Positions 19,254-28,406 of a stretch of 64,000 nt of DNA are shown here, piece after piece (positions within the stretch are counted from its first letter, which is position 1; every line of letters starts with the position of its first letter). A model generated the notes under the pieces. It was not told the DNA's origin and searched no databases. It saw nothing but the letters and a program-made list of their open reading frames with translations. The DNA comes from Gammaproteobacteria bacterium (GTDB lineage Bacteria > Pseudomonadota > Gammaproteobacteria > Steroidobacterales > Woeseiaceae), in the NCBI GenBank assembly GCA_024640305.1, contig JAHEFG010000006.1, positions 48,306 to 112,305 of the forward strand, written 5' to 3'. The position numbers and the translations under genes were made by a program.

Positions 19254-19852
19254 GCAAGAAACTCCGGTAGTGTCTCGGCTCGTTCGCTAAATGCCACGAG
19301 CGCGGGATGATCCTCGAGTCTGGCTTCGGTCGGTGCGGCGTGAACAATGAAGCGCCACGCAACCGCAATTGTCAGGTCAGCCTGCGTTACGCAGCTACCG
19401 AACAACCATTCATTGTCGCCCCGGTTCGAGACCGCCGATTCCATCCAACCCAGAGCGGACGCGAGCTGCTCGTTAATGCGCTCAACCCATGGAACATATT
19501 GAAGATCGTCTGGGCGAATCTTTAGCTCATAGATTCGCTGCGCAACTTTCTCCATTGCAACAAGTGCTACACCGATGAGCTGCAGAGCTTTCTTTTGCTC
19601 GCTCGGCCTCTCCGGCATTATAGATCTTCCGGCGATTGATTCCAGATGGCTGATGATTAACGTCGATTCGACAAGAACTGTACCGTCGTCACAAACGACC
19701 GTAGGCACTTTGACGAGAGGGTTTATCGCACGAAACTCGTCGTACGAACTGAATATAGACAGCGGGTTGTGGTCGTATTCAATGCCCAGCATTTGCAGCG
19801 TAATAGCCACGCGTCGTACGAACGGCGAATCCAGCATTCCAATTAATTGCAT
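19238..19852 (-). CDS. glutathione S-transferase family protein
   Basis: 204 residues, the usual GST length. The thioredoxin-fold N-terminus is MQLIGMLDSPFVRRVAITLQ with the catalytic-region Ser/Pro. The cis-Pro segment VPTVVCDDG and the glutathione gamma-glutamyl contact VESTLIISHLE follow. The all-helical C-terminal domain has WLFGSCVTQADLTIAVAWRF, the N-capping box region of GSTs. The position and coupling (16-nt overlap) with the PQQ/heme fusion suggest co-expression, perhaps detoxifying a reactive aldehyde or electrophile produced by it. The exact class and substrate cannot be told from sequence. Confidence 0.92.
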   Translation of the reverse strand: MQLIGMLDSPFVRRVAITLQMLGIEYDHNPLSIFSSYDEFRAINPLVKVPTVVCDDGTVLVESTLIISHLESIAGRSIMPERPSEQKKALQLIGVALVAMEKVAQRIYELKIRPDDLQYVPWVERINEQLASALGWMESAVSNRGDNEWLFGSCVTQADLTIAVAWRFIVHAAPTEARLEDHPALVAFSERAETLPEFLACPIS

Positions 19853-19970
19853 GGTCGAATCCTATCGTGGCAACTATCCAATGGCACCAGGTTCCGCGCG
19901 TTTGCGAGGCCCCACCCATTGCCTGCACATCAAAGATGTACCATTATCGTACACAAAAGGGGGGGGCATT

Positions 19971-20798
19971 ATGAGCAATGAAAGTAATCCCGAAATAAAC
20001 CGCGATGAAATGCCATTCGTCGCTCCATGTCGCAAGCTGTCACCCTTAGCGCCATTTCGCTGGATAAGATTAGGCGTCAGAGACTTACTGCAGGCGCCTC
20101 AACAAAGTTTGTTCTATGGCCTGGCCGTAGCGGTCATGATCGCCATCGTCAGCCTGCTCGCCTGGTTCCGGGGCAGCCAGTGGATAATGTTCGCTATGCT
20201 GGGCGGCTTCGTATTTATCGCACCTCTTACCTGCATCGGCCTATACGCAATCAGTGCTCAGCTCGAGCGTGGTCAACCACCATTACTGATGCGCAGTTTG
20301 AGGGCTGCGTTCCGGCGTCACCTTGGCAACGAGATGATATTCGCCATCGTTTTGCTCATTATTTTTCTTCTCTGGGCTCGCGCAGCCATCATGATCACTG
20401 TATTTATACCGACCGACGGCGACCTGACATTCCGTGAGTTGTGGCCATACCTGTCATTTGGCAGCGCTGTTGGCGCAGTGTTCGCAAGTGTGACATTTTC
20501 TGCGAGCGCGTTTTCCTTACCAATGATTATGCATCGTGATGTCGACAGCATTACTGCAGTTGTCACGTCAGTAAATGCCGTGCTGCGCAACAAAAGAGCA
20601 ATGACCTTGTGGCTTGCCCTGGTAATCACCAGTTTGTTGATTGGCCTCATGACTGCATTCGTAGGGCTTGTCGTGATAATCCCCGTCATCGGCTACGCTG
20701 CCTGGCATGGCTATCTCGAGACGATAGATGCAGACGAGTTTCCGCGACACGATATCGGCATAACGTCAGTGCCTCGCTCTGCGGCAAGCGAAAACTGA
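19971..20798 (+). CDS. DUF2189 family integral membrane protein
   Basis: 275 residues from the ATG at 19971, preceded at once by a G-rich ribosome-binding site. The longer open frame back to 19575 overlaps the GST gene antisense and is not used. Six or so hydrophobic segments are visible (FYGLAVAVMIAIVSLLAWF, FAMLGGFVFIAPLTCIGLYA, IFAIVLLIIFLLWARAAIMI, FGSAVGAVFASVTFSASAFS, LWLALVITSLLIGLMTAFVG, VVIIPVIGYAAWHGYLE). The order and the GYAAWHGYLETI end match the DUF2189 family as I know it. Function is not known; the family is widespread in proteobacteria, often near respiratory genes. It is convergent with glk (8 nt between stops). Confidence 0.85.
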   Translation: MSNESNPEINRDEMPFVAPCRKLSPLAPFRWIRLGVRDLLQAPQQSLFYGLAVAVMIAIVSLLAWFRGSQWIMFAMLGGFVFIAPLTCIGLYAISAQLERGQPPLLMRSLRAAFRRHLGNEMIFAIVLLIIFLLWARAAIMITVFIPTDGDLTFRELWPYLSFGSAVGAVFASVTFSASAFSLPMIMHRDVDSITAVVTSVNAVLRNKRAMTLWLALVITSLLIGLMTAFVGLVVIIPVIGYAAWHGYLETIDADEFPRHDIGITSVPRSAASEN

Positions 20799-20806
20799 GT
20801 TAGCAG

Positions 20807-21784
20807 CTAGTTCGGCAACATTTGCAGAGCGCAATAACTTGCGCCGAGCAGTCCGGGGTGCTCGTGCAAAATCAACTGCGTCGGTATCCGCTCCACAATC
20901 GACCGATGTCGGCCCTTGCTTTCAAAGCCCGAGCGAAAACGGCTGTTGGTCAGCAGATCCGGGTAACGTCGCGCGATACCACCGGCAACGAAGATCCCAT
21001 CCTCGGCACCGAGCGTAAGCGCGAGATCACCTGCGAACTGCCCCAGGACTTCAAAGAATACTTGCACTGCCTCAACCGCACGCGGATCACTATTGTCGAG
21101 AGTCCTGGCAAAAATATCCGCTGCCGCAAGTTGCGGCCGCTTTTCCCCATGCAGGCGAGCAAGCGCCCAGTAGATATTTTCCAATCCGGGCCCCGATACA
21201 AGCCGTTCGGCCGACACACGATCAAATCGTTCGCGCAACGCTGTTAGGATGTCGACCTGTACTTGTGATTCCGGCGCGAAGCCGCTGTGACTCCCCTCGC
21301 CCGTTATCGGGAGCAGCAAATCACCATGCTTTTTCAGGCCCACTGTCCCCAGGCCGGTTCCCGGGCCGAGAATAGCGACTGTGAAATGTTCACGGTCGAG
21401 GCTCCCGGGTTCTGGCAGACCAATCGGCAGACAGTCTTCGGGCTTGAGAAATGGGATCGAATAGGCGATTGCCTCAAAATCATTGAGCAGCCGCACGGAG
21501 GAACCCGAAAAGTCCTCAGCCAGCTCATCGGCCGCAATGCTCCAGGGGTTGTTCGTGAAACGCACACGTTGGTCAACGATAGGGCCGGCTGCCGCAAGGC
21601 AAATGACGTCGGGTGACGGCGCGGAGACTGACTCAAGGTATTCCTTGATAGCGGCGTCTGCGGTTACATAGTCCGCGCATTGCAGCGTCATCGCGTCGGA
21701 AAACCCGGGCGAATTCCTGTCGGCCAACGCGAATCGCGCGTTGGTGCCACCGATATCACCGATTAGCAAACTGGAGTCAGCCAT
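20807..21784 (-). CDS. glk: glucokinase
   Basis: 325 residues. The ATP-binding phosphate loop GDIGGTNARFAL is at the N-terminus. The sugar-binding LNDFEAIAYSIP, the glycine-rich GPGTGLGTVGL, the GEGSHSGFAP segment and GIFVAGGIARRYP near the C-terminus match the E. coli-type Glk family of the ROK/hexokinase fold. It phosphorylates free glucose to glucose 6-phosphate in the cytoplasm, feeding the zwf-pgl-edd genes directly upstream on the same strand. It is last in this operon, 62 nt after edd. Presence of glk but no PTS gene here suggests that unphosphorylated glucose, possibly released from glycogen by MalQ and GlgX, is the substrate. Confidence 0.95.
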   Translation of the reverse strand: MADSSLLIGDIGGTNARFALADRNSPGFSDAMTLQCADYVTADAAIKEYLESVSAPSPDVICLAAAGPIVDQRVRFTNNPWSIAADELAEDFSGSSVRLLNDFEAIAYSIPFLKPEDCLPIGLPEPGSLDREHFTVAILGPGTGLGTVGLKKHGDLLLPITGEGSHSGFAPESQVQVDILTALRERFDRVSAERLVSGPGLENIYWALARLHGEKRPQLAAADIFARTLDNSDPRAVEAVQVFFEVLGQFAGDLALTLGAEDGIFVAGGIARRYPDLLTNSRFRSGFESKGRHRSIVERIPTQLILHEHPGLLGASYCALQMLPN

Positions 21785-21846
21785 CGATCGTCCTGCTCGA
21801 ATATGGGAGGTCTTATGCTCTCACATGCCACGCCGAGCCGCATTCA

Positions 21847-23658
21847 TCACTCTCCACCGAATATTGTAGCGCCCGTTTCGGCGCCGCTAACCTGCTTCCG
21901 GAACGCCGCAAATAGCTCGCGGCCCATGCCGACATGGTCTGCGGAAATGTCACGTGACTCTGCAGACCGAGCCACCGGATCATCATCGGCCGACACCGAC
22001 AAGACGCCGGTCACCGCATCAACTGTTACCAGGTCGTCATCTTTGATCTTGCCGATCGTGCCGCCGCTGATTGCCTCCGGTGTTACCTGGATAGCGGCCA
22101 GCACCTTGCCCGACGCGCCCGACATTCGGCCGTCCGTGAGTAACGCCACTTTGAAGCCACGATTCTGCAAGACTCCGATGTACGGCGTCAGCTTGTGTAA
22201 CTCCGGCATGCCGTTAGCGCTTGGACCCTGATATGGCAAGACCGCGACGAAGTCCATTTCCAGCTCGTCATTGTTAAATGCTTCGATAAACGCTGCCTGG
22301 GAATGAAATACTCGCGCCGGCGCACTGACCCGATAATGTTCCTCGGAAACGGCGGATACTTTAACAATCGCCCTGCCTATGTTGCCATCAACAACGCGTA
22401 ACCCGCCTTCTTCATCGAAAGGTTCACTAACCGGACGCAGTATGTCTTTGTCGAGCGACTCCGCCTGTGCATCGCGCCAGCCCAGCGTACCGTTCTCAAC
22501 CATCGGCTCCCGGCAAAACCTGTACAGTCCGCTGCCGAGAATAGTCTGCACGTCATCGTGAAGCATCCCCGCGTCAAGTAGCTGGCGAATCGTGTAGCCG
22601 AGCCCACCCGCCGCGTGAAAGTGATTAACATCTGCCATGCCATTTGGATATACGCGGGCCAGGAGCGGAACCTCGGCCGACAATTCGGCAAAGTCGTTCC
22701 AGTCAATGACGATGCCGGCCGCAGCTGCGATCGCGACGAGATGTAATGTGTGATTCGTCGAACCGCCGGTCGCGAGCAGGCCGACGATAGCGTTGACGAT
22801 CGCTTTTTCGTCCACGATGTGAGCGACCGGCACATAGTTGTCACCGAGATCGGTATTGCCCAGTACTGTTCGCACGGCCTCTGCGGTCAGGTGTTCACGC
22901 AACTCCGTGCCCGGGTTTACGAACGATCCGCCAGGCAGCTGCAAACCCATGAACTCCATCAGCATCTGGTTGCTGTTGGCGGTGCCATAGAAAGTGCAGG
23001 TGCCGGGTCCGTGATACGACGCCGACTCAGCGGCAAGTAGTTCACTGCGGCCTACTTTGCCGGCCGCAAATTCCTCGCGAATCCTCGCTTTTTCCTTGTT
23101 TGGCAAGCCGGAGACCATGGGCCCCGCCGGTACAAAGGCGACCGGCAGGTGACCGAATGATAATGCGCCTATCAGCAACCCAGGCACGATTTTGTCGCAG
23201 ATACCAAGACACAAGGCTGCGTCAAACATATCGTGCGACAGGGCGACCGCGGTCGACATTGCGATGACGTCGCGACTGAAAAGCGACAGGTCCATGCCGT
23301 CCTGGCCCTGTGTTACGCCGTCGCACATCGCAGGAACACCACCCGCGAATTGGGCGACCGCGCCTTCGGCCGCCGCGACCTTTTTGATAAGGGCCGGATA
23401 ATGCTCAAAGGGCTGATGTGCGCTCAGCATGTCGTTGTACGCGGATACAATGCCAATGTTTGGCAACGTCGTACCGGCCAAAGCGTCTTTTTCGGCTCGA
23501 GCAGATGCCGCCATGCCGTGGGCCAGGTTGCTGCACGACAGTGAACTGCGGGACGGGCTCTTGCTCGCTGCAGCGCTGACTCGTGCCAGGTACTCCCCGC
23601 GCGAGCGTACGCTTCGCTTCGTAATTCGTTTCGTGACGCGCTCAATTGCTGAGTTCAT
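21847..23658 (-). CDS. edd: 6-phosphogluconate dehydratase
   Basis: 603 residues, full length for Edd. It belongs to the IlvD/Edd [4Fe-4S] dehydratases. Cysteine ligands are visible in [25 protein letters not shown] and the [16 protein letters not shown] segment, with [10 protein letters not shown] downstream and the [10 protein letters not shown] motif near the C-terminus. It converts 6-phosphogluconate to 2-keto-3-deoxy-6-phosphogluconate, the defining step of the Entner-Doudoroff pathway. It sits between pgl (12 nt) and glk. The next enzyme, Eda aldolase, is not in the window, so it must be encoded elsewhere if the pathway is complete. Confidence 0.96.
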   Translation of the reverse strand: MNSAIERVTKRITKRSVRSRGEYLARVSAAASKSPSRSSLSCSNLAHGMAASARAEKDALAGTTLPNIGIVSAYNDMLSAHQPFEHYPALIKKVAAAEGAVAQFAGGVPAMCDGVTQGQDGMDLSLFSRDVIAMSTAVALSHDMFDAALCLGICDKIVPGLLIGALSFGHLPVAFVPAGPMVSGLPNKEKARIREEFAAGKVGRSELLAAESASYHGPGTCTFYGTANSNQMLMEFMGLQLPGGSFVNPGTELREHLTAEAVRTVLGNTDLGDNYVPVAHIVDEKAIVNAIVGLLATGGSTNHTLHLVAIAAAAGIVIDWNDFAELSAEVPLLARVYPNGMADVNHFHAAGGLGYTIRQLLDAGMLHDDVQTILGSGLYRFCREPMVENGTLGWRDAQAESLDKDILRPVSEPFDEEGGLRVVDGNIGRAIVKVSAVSEEHYRVSAPARVFHSQAAFIEAFNNDELEMDFVAVLPYQGPSANGMPELHKLTPYIGVLQNRGFKVALLTDGRMSGASGKVLAAIQVTPEAISGGTIGKIKDDDLVTVDAVTGVLSVSADDDPVARSAESRDISADHVGMGRELFAAFRKQVSGAETGATIFGGE

Positions 23659-23670
23659 AACGAGTTCTCT

Positions 23671-24357
23671 CTAAGGTGCCCAGTACACATGTACTGGCGC
23701 ACGTTTCTGCAATAGCAATCGGGAAACCGGATAGCCGTTCGAATCTGCCTTTGCTTGCTCATACACCTCACGTTTTGCTGCGCCGAAGAAGAGCAGAACG
23801 ACGACATCACTTCGTGACAATGCCGCCAGCGTCAGACTGATACGCGGATGTGGGCTTGCTGCCGTATTGACCGGCAAACACAGTTGTCCGCTGTCTGTGT
23901 CTAGCCCCTGCCTGAGGTTTTCCGCATCCGGGAACAATGATGCGAAATGACCATCCTCGCCCATGCCTATGAGGGAGCAGGCAAATGGAAACGGAAGAGT
24001 ACGAATGGTCTCCTCAATGTCTTCGCAGCGTTGCTCGATAGCGACGGATCCGTCGTAGAAAGGAAGGAAACTGGCCGCCGCAGCGTCGCCTTGCAACAGG
24101 GACTCACGTATCAGCTTCTCGTTGCTGTCATCGCTGTTGGGCGGCACCCATCGTTCGTCGCTCAGCAGTACATGCACTCGCTGCCATTCGACCGGCATCG
24201 ATGCGAGTTCGGTAAGACACAGTACGGGCGAAGTACCGCCGCTGACGACCAGCGATGCCTCTGACTGCTGCTGCAGGCGACTCGCCAACGCGGCTTCAAT
24301 TGCGCCGGCAGCAGCGACGGATGCTTCTTCGCGCGTTTCGAAAAACGATTCCATCAT
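23671..24357 (-). CDS. pgl: 6-phosphogluconolactonase
   Basis: 228 residues of the DevB/SOL-type (NagB-like) lactonase family. Typical segments are VSGGTSPVLCLTEL at the N-terminus, VLLSDERWVPPN, SNEKLIRESLL and the core LIGMGEDGHFASLFP. It hydrolyses 6-phosphogluconolactone to 6-phosphogluconate, between Zwf and Edd. Spacing of 15 nt from zwf and 12 nt to edd supports one transcript. The enzyme is cytoplasmic. Nothing unusual is seen in length or motif. Confidence 0.95.
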   Translation of the reverse strand: MMESFFETREEASVAAAGAIEAALASRLQQQSEASLVVSGGTSPVLCLTELASMPVEWQRVHVLLSDERWVPPNSDDSNEKLIRESLLQGDAAAASFLPFYDGSVAIEQRCEDIEETIRTLPFPFACSLIGMGEDGHFASLFPDAENLRQGLDTDSGQLCLPVNTAASPHPRISLTLAALSRSDVVVLLFFGAAKREVYEQAKADSNGYPVSRLLLQKRAPVHVYWAP

Positions 24358-24372
24358 GATCTCTTCACTGGA

Positions 24373-25845
24373 TTAAAGTTCCGGGTACCAGGCACGGCCA
24401 TCGCGATCCAGAAGCATGGACGACGCTGTCGGCCCCCAGGATCCGGCGACGTAGGTTTCTATCTTCTGCCGAGATTCCTCCCAGCCAGCAATTATTCCGT
24501 CAATCCACGTCCAGGCGGCATCCACTTCGTCTCGACGCATAAACAACGCCGGGTTGCCACGCAGCACTTCCATGAGTAGGCGCTCATATGCATCGGGATA
24601 ACGAATTCCAAACGTTTCCTCGAAACTGAGGTCGAGCGAAACGGATCGTAGATCAAACCCACCGGGTCCGGGTTCTTTGGCCATAAGCGACAGCTTGACG
24701 CCCTCATCAGGCTGCAATCGGATCGTCAATCGATTCGGCATGACATTGAATTCTTGTTCCGGGAAGATTGAGTGCGGCACATCTTGAAATTGAATGATGA
24801 TTTCAGAGTGCTTGCCCTTGAGCCGCTTGCCGGTACGAAGATAGAACGGCACATTTGACCATCGCCAGTTGTCGATCTGGACTTTCAGGGCGACGAAGGT
24901 TTCGGTACTGCTTTTGGCATCACCAAGCTCCTCGTCGTAACCCGGGACTGTATTACCTTTGATGGCACCGGCCGCATATTGGCCACGAACCGTATCGCCG
25001 CGCACAGCATCAGAGTCTATCGGCCTGAGTGCACGAAGCACCTTGATTTTTTCGTCACGAACCGCGTCATGATGCAGGCTCGACGGCGCCTCCATTGCAG
25101 TCAGGCAAACCAGTTGCAGTAAATGGTTCTGCACCATGTCGCGCAATGCACCGACGCGGTCATAGAAATCGATGCGGCCACCAACGCCGAGCTCCTCGGC
25201 AACCGTGATCTGCACATGATCCACAGCGCCACGCCGCCACAATGGCTCGAAAAGTGAGTTTGCGAAACGCAGTGCGAGCAGGTTCTGGACGGTCTCCTTG
25301 CCCAGGTAGTGATCGATTCGATAGATCTGGTTCTCAGCGAAACATCGACCAACCTCGTCGTTTATTTCCGATGCCGACGCCAGATCTCGCCCCAGCGGCT
25401 TCTCGAGAACGATGCGGCTATTGTCCGTTATCAGGCCATTCACTTTGAGGCCTGTTGCAATCGGTCCGAACAGACTCGGTGCCGTCGCCAGGTAGGCGAC
25501 ACGAATGCGATCTTCGTTACCACTCAGAACTGCTTTAAGCGCCATCCATTGATCGTGGGCCAGTGCGTCAGCTTCCACATACTCTATGCGTTTGCTGAAT
25601 GCCTTCCAGAAATCGGCATCGAACTCTCCGCTATCGAGATTGTCCCGCAGCGCCTTTTCGACCAGGCCGAGATAATCGTCACGAGACTGTGCGCTGCGTC
25701 CGACCGAGACGATGCGGCTGTCGCCGGTTATCTGGCCGTCACGATCGCGGTGATACAACGCCGGCAATAACTTGCGCAACGCAAGGTCACCGGTGCCGCC
25801 GAAAATTATCAGGTCGAAAACGTCGACCGGTACGAGCTGAGCCAT
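24373..25845 (-). CDS. zwf: glucose-6-phosphate 1-dehydrogenase
   Basis: 490 residues, family-typical. The NADP-binding loop is FGGTGDLALRKLLPALYHRD. The substrate/catalytic motif RIDHYLGKETVQNLLALRF contains the catalytic His and binding Lys. It oxidises glucose 6-phosphate to the lactone and makes NADPH, the entry to both the Entner-Doudoroff and pentose phosphate routes. It is first gene of zwf-pgl-edd-glk and is divergent from hexR. Two HexR-box-like palindromes lie in the 96-nt spacer, so repression by HexR, relieved by KDPG as known for this regulator family, is likely. Confidence 0.96.
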   Translation of the reverse strand: MAQLVPVDVFDLIIFGGTGDLALRKLLPALYHRDRDGQITGDSRIVSVGRSAQSRDDYLGLVEKALRDNLDSGEFDADFWKAFSKRIEYVEADALAHDQWMALKAVLSGNEDRIRVAYLATAPSLFGPIATGLKVNGLITDNSRIVLEKPLGRDLASASEINDEVGRCFAENQIYRIDHYLGKETVQNLLALRFANSLFEPLWRRGAVDHVQITVAEELGVGGRIDFYDRVGALRDMVQNHLLQLVCLTAMEAPSSLHHDAVRDEKIKVLRALRPIDSDAVRGDTVRGQYAAGAIKGNTVPGYDEELGDAKSSTETFVALKVQIDNWRWSNVPFYLRTGKRLKGKHSEIIIQFQDVPHSIFPEQEFNVMPNRLTIRLQPDEGVKLSLMAKEPGPGGFDLRSVSLDLSFEETFGIRYPDAYERLLMEVLRGNPALFMRRDEVDAAWTWIDGIIAGWEESRQKIETYVAGSWGPTASSMLLDRDGRAWYPEL

Positions 25846-25865
25846 AGCAAAATCCTGATGATTTG

Positions 25866-25880
25866 TGAAAGTTTACTACG
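25866..25880. promoter_or_regulatory. candidate HexR operator 1 (zwf-proximal)
   Basis: The 15-mer TGAAAGTTTACTACG matches a TGTARTWWWAYTACA-type HexR palindrome at 12 of 15 positions by my count. It lies 20 nt upstream of the zwf start codon on the zwf side of the divergent zwf/hexR spacer. Assignment rests on similarity to the consensus as I recall it for gammaproteobacteria and on the presence of hexR next door. Confidence 0.5.
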
Positions 25881-25927
25881 TTTTTGCGGAGTTATTCCAG
25901 AATATGTGGAAAATCTCGCTCCATTTC

Positions 25928-25942
25928 TGTATTTTTGCTACA
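25928..25942. promoter_or_regulatory. candidate HexR operator 2 (overlaps hexR start)
   Basis: TGTATTTTTGCTACA has perfect TGTA/TACA ends and matches the HexR consensus at 13 of 15 positions. Its last base is the A of the proposed hexR ATG, so bound protein could block hexR translation-start-proximal transcription. This is a plausible autoregulatory site. Confidence 0.6.
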
Positions 25943-26778
25943 TGTTAAGGCGTATCCAACAGCAAATTCCCGAATTGAGCCGAGCCGAGCAGCGTGTCGC
26001 GCGCTGGGTACTCGAGCACCCGAAGCAAGCAGCCAGGGCAACATTGGCAGAAGTCGCGAAGCAATGTGGAATCAGCGAGCCGACGGTCATTCGATTTTGC
26101 CGGCATGTCGGCCTCGGCGGCTTCCGGGATTTCACGATCCGATTGACAGAAACCCTGAGTCGGCCCGGCAGCAATGTACACACAAATGTCAGTTCGGACG
26201 ATACCGCGTCGGATGCGACCACAAAGGTACTGGACGCGTCTATTCGATCGCTTATCGACATGCGCTCGCAGCTGTCATCAATGCCAGTAGAAGACGCTGT
26301 AACAGCGATGGTGCCAGCGCGACAGCTCGCTTTCGCCGGACTCGGCGCCTCCGGTCACGTTGCGAACGACGCCTGTCATAAGTTCTTCCGCCTGGGCATA
26401 CCTTGCGCCACGCTGACTGACCCGCCGAGCATTTTGCAGTTTGCGGCGATCACAAACATGCAGGATGTGTTGGTGATTACGTCGCATACCGGGCGCTGGC
26501 CGGAATTAATTCGTGCGTCTGAAATAGCGCGCGATAACGGCGCGACCGTCATCGCTTTGACGGACCCCGCGTCCCCGCTTGCAGCTGTGTGCAGTATCAT
26601 GTTCGGGTGCCCGGTGCTTGAAGATTCCAGCGTCTATACACCGATGAGTTCGCGGTTGGCACACCTGGCATTGCTTGACGCCCTGCAGGTCGCGCTCGCC
26701 CTGGCCATGGGCAGCACGGCCGTCGAAAGATTGCGGCGTAGTAAAGACGCGTTACAAGAAACAGCCAATGAACAATAA
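25942..26778 (+). CDS. hexR: HexR, RpiR-family repressor of central carbon metabolism
   Basis: 278 residues from the ATG at 25942. This start aligns the N-terminus (MLRRIQQQIPELSRAEQRVA) with known HexR proteins; the frame extends to 25858 but the extra residues are unlike the family. An N-terminal helix-turn-helix (TLAEVAKQCGISEPTVIRFC) is followed by a SIS sugar-phosphate-binding domain (FAGLGASGHVANDACHKFF, VLVITSHTGRWPELI, VIALTDPASPLA). HexR binds KDPG and controls glucose catabolism genes. Context is ideal: divergent from zwf-pgl-edd-glk and first gene of the glycogen cluster, overlapping malQ by 11 nt. Autoregulation is suggested by the palindrome at its start. Confidence 0.93.
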   Translation: MLRRIQQQIPELSRAEQRVARWVLEHPKQAARATLAEVAKQCGISEPTVIRFCRHVGLGGFRDFTIRLTETLSRPGSNVHTNVSSDDTASDATTKVLDASIRSLIDMRSQLSSMPVEDAVTAMVPARQLAFAGLGASGHVANDACHKFFRLGIPCATLTDPPSILQFAAITNMQDVLVITSHTGRWPELIRASEIARDNGATVIALTDPASPLAAVCSIMFGCPVLEDSSVYTPMSSRLAHLALLDALQVALALAMGSTAVERLRRSKDALQETANEQ

Positions 26779-28315
26779 AACTGAACAAGAGGTTTTGCCA
26801 CCTGGCAGGCAAGCCGGCGTTTGCCTGCACTTGACGTCCCTGCCGGGACCCTATGGCATCGGCGAAATCGGCGGACATGCGCGGCAGTTCGTCGACACGA
26901 TGAGGGGCATGCAACTTGGCGTCTGGCAGTTTCTGCCGACCGGCCCGACAGGCTACGGCGACTCCCCCTACCAGTCGTTATCTACGTTTGCAGGGAATGA
27001 GCTCCTGATCGACATCGCCGAATTGATTTCCCTGGGTTTCCTGACCACGGAAGAAGTGTCGGAACTGACGACGTTACCGAGTGATTTCGTCGACTATGGC
27101 GCACTGATTCCCATCAAAGACCGCGTGCTGCGATTGGCCGCAGGCCGCTTCGAGGAAAGAGCCAGTCCCGAGCTAAAACAGGCCTGTGACGAGTTTGTTG
27201 AGAAAAACGACAGGCTCTGGCTGCATGACTATGCGCTGTTTCGGATCCTCAAGACGCAACACGACGAGAGGCCCTGGCCCGAGTGGGAGCCCAAATATGT
27301 GCATCGAGATCCGCAAGCGTTGCGAGAGCTTGAATTGACGGTCGATACTGAAATAGCCGACGTCAAGGTTCTTCAATTTCTGTTTTACCACCAGTGGCAG
27401 AGCTTGCGCAGCTATGCCAATGAACGCGGCGTACGGCTTTTCGGTGACATGCCGATCTACATCGCGCTCGACAGCTCGGATGCGTGGGCCAACAGGGAAA
27501 TATTATGCATCGATCGCGATGGCAACCCCGATCATGTTGCCGGCGTTCCACCAGACTACTTCAGCGCAGACGGTCAATTGTGGGGCAACCCTTTGTATGC
27601 CTGGGATAAGCACGCCGCCGATGGCTACCGCTGGTGGATTGAGCGCTTGCAGGCGTCAGCCGACCTTAACGATATTGTTCGTATCGACCATTTCCGCGGC
27701 TTTGAATCGTACTGGTCTGTTCCGGCTGAATCGGAAACCGCGCGCACAGGCACTTGGGAACCAGGGCCTGGCGATGCAATTTTCGACGCGATGGAAGCAG
27801 CGCTGGGCAGTCTTCCGATTGTCGCCGAGGATCTGGGCGTCATTACACCTGCTGTCGATGAACTCCGCGATCGCCACCAGATGCCCGGGATGGTTGTGCT
27901 GCAATTTGACGTGGCGGATGAGGACTTCGATCTGCTCAATGTCACTGAGAGTAGAGTCTGCTATACGGGAACGCATGACAACGATACGACCGTAGGCTGG
28001 TTCCGCGGCAGCCCCGACGATATTCGCAGCGATATCGAAATCAGACAAACTCAACAAGCGGTTCTGCGGATCACCGACGGCACGGCTGAGACCATACATT
28101 CTGACCTGATCAGGGCGGCATTTTCGACGGATGCCCGATTGGCGATCGCACCGATGCAGGATTATCTGGGCCTCGGATCCGAGGCGCGGATGAATATACC
28201 CGGCACGTCCAGCAACAACTGGCGGTGGCGGGTCAGAGATGAGCAATTGACTAACGGTGTCCGGGCGCAGGTTGCCGCGCTGGTCAGCGAATCCGATCGC
28301 ATACTACAAAACTGA
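26768..28315 (+). CDS. malQ: 4-alpha-glucanotransferase (amylomaltase)
   Basis: 515 residues from the ATG at 26768, inside the end of hexR (11-nt overlap), consistent with translational coupling; the longer frame runs through hexR and is discarded. GH77 motifs: LTSLPGPYGIGEIG at the N-terminus, LFGDMPIYIALDSSDAW, the nucleophile Asp in VRIDHFRGFESYW, the acid Glu in IVAEDLGVITP, and YTGTHDNDTTVGW. It transfers maltodextrin segments and releases glucose, linking glycogen-derived malto-oligosaccharides to Glk. It is cytoplasmic and in the same transcription unit as glgCABPX by spacing. Confidence 0.95.
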   Translation: MNNKTEQEVLPPGRQAGVCLHLTSLPGPYGIGEIGGHARQFVDTMRGMQLGVWQFLPTGPTGYGDSPYQSLSTFAGNELLIDIAELISLGFLTTEEVSELTTLPSDFVDYGALIPIKDRVLRLAAGRFEERASPELKQACDEFVEKNDRLWLHDYALFRILKTQHDERPWPEWEPKYVHRDPQALRELELTVDTEIADVKVLQFLFYHQWQSLRSYANERGVRLFGDMPIYIALDSSDAWANREILCIDRDGNPDHVAGVPPDYFSADGQLWGNPLYAWDKHAADGYRWWIERLQASADLNDIVRIDHFRGFESYWSVPAESETARTGTWEPGPGDAIFDAMEAALGSLPIVAEDLGVITPAVDELRDRHQMPGMVVLQFDVADEDFDLLNVTESRVCYTGTHDNDTTVGWFRGSPDDIRSDIEIRQTQQAVLRITDGTAETIHSDLIRAAFSTDARLAIAPMQDYLGLGSEARMNIPGTSSNNWRWRVRDEQLTNGVRAQVAALVSESDRILQN

Positions 28316-28406
28316 AACCTAAGCAGTTTTTCCGAAAATGATGCCCGCTCGGGCCGTGAGTCTGGCAGACTTGAAGCGTCACAGTCTGACCTCGGGAATA
28401 CGAAAC

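Noticed and set aside
19575..19970. N-terminal extension of the DUF2189 gene
   Set aside because: The extension is antisense to the GST gene and lacks hydrophobic or family features; the ATG at 19971 has a strong ribosome site.
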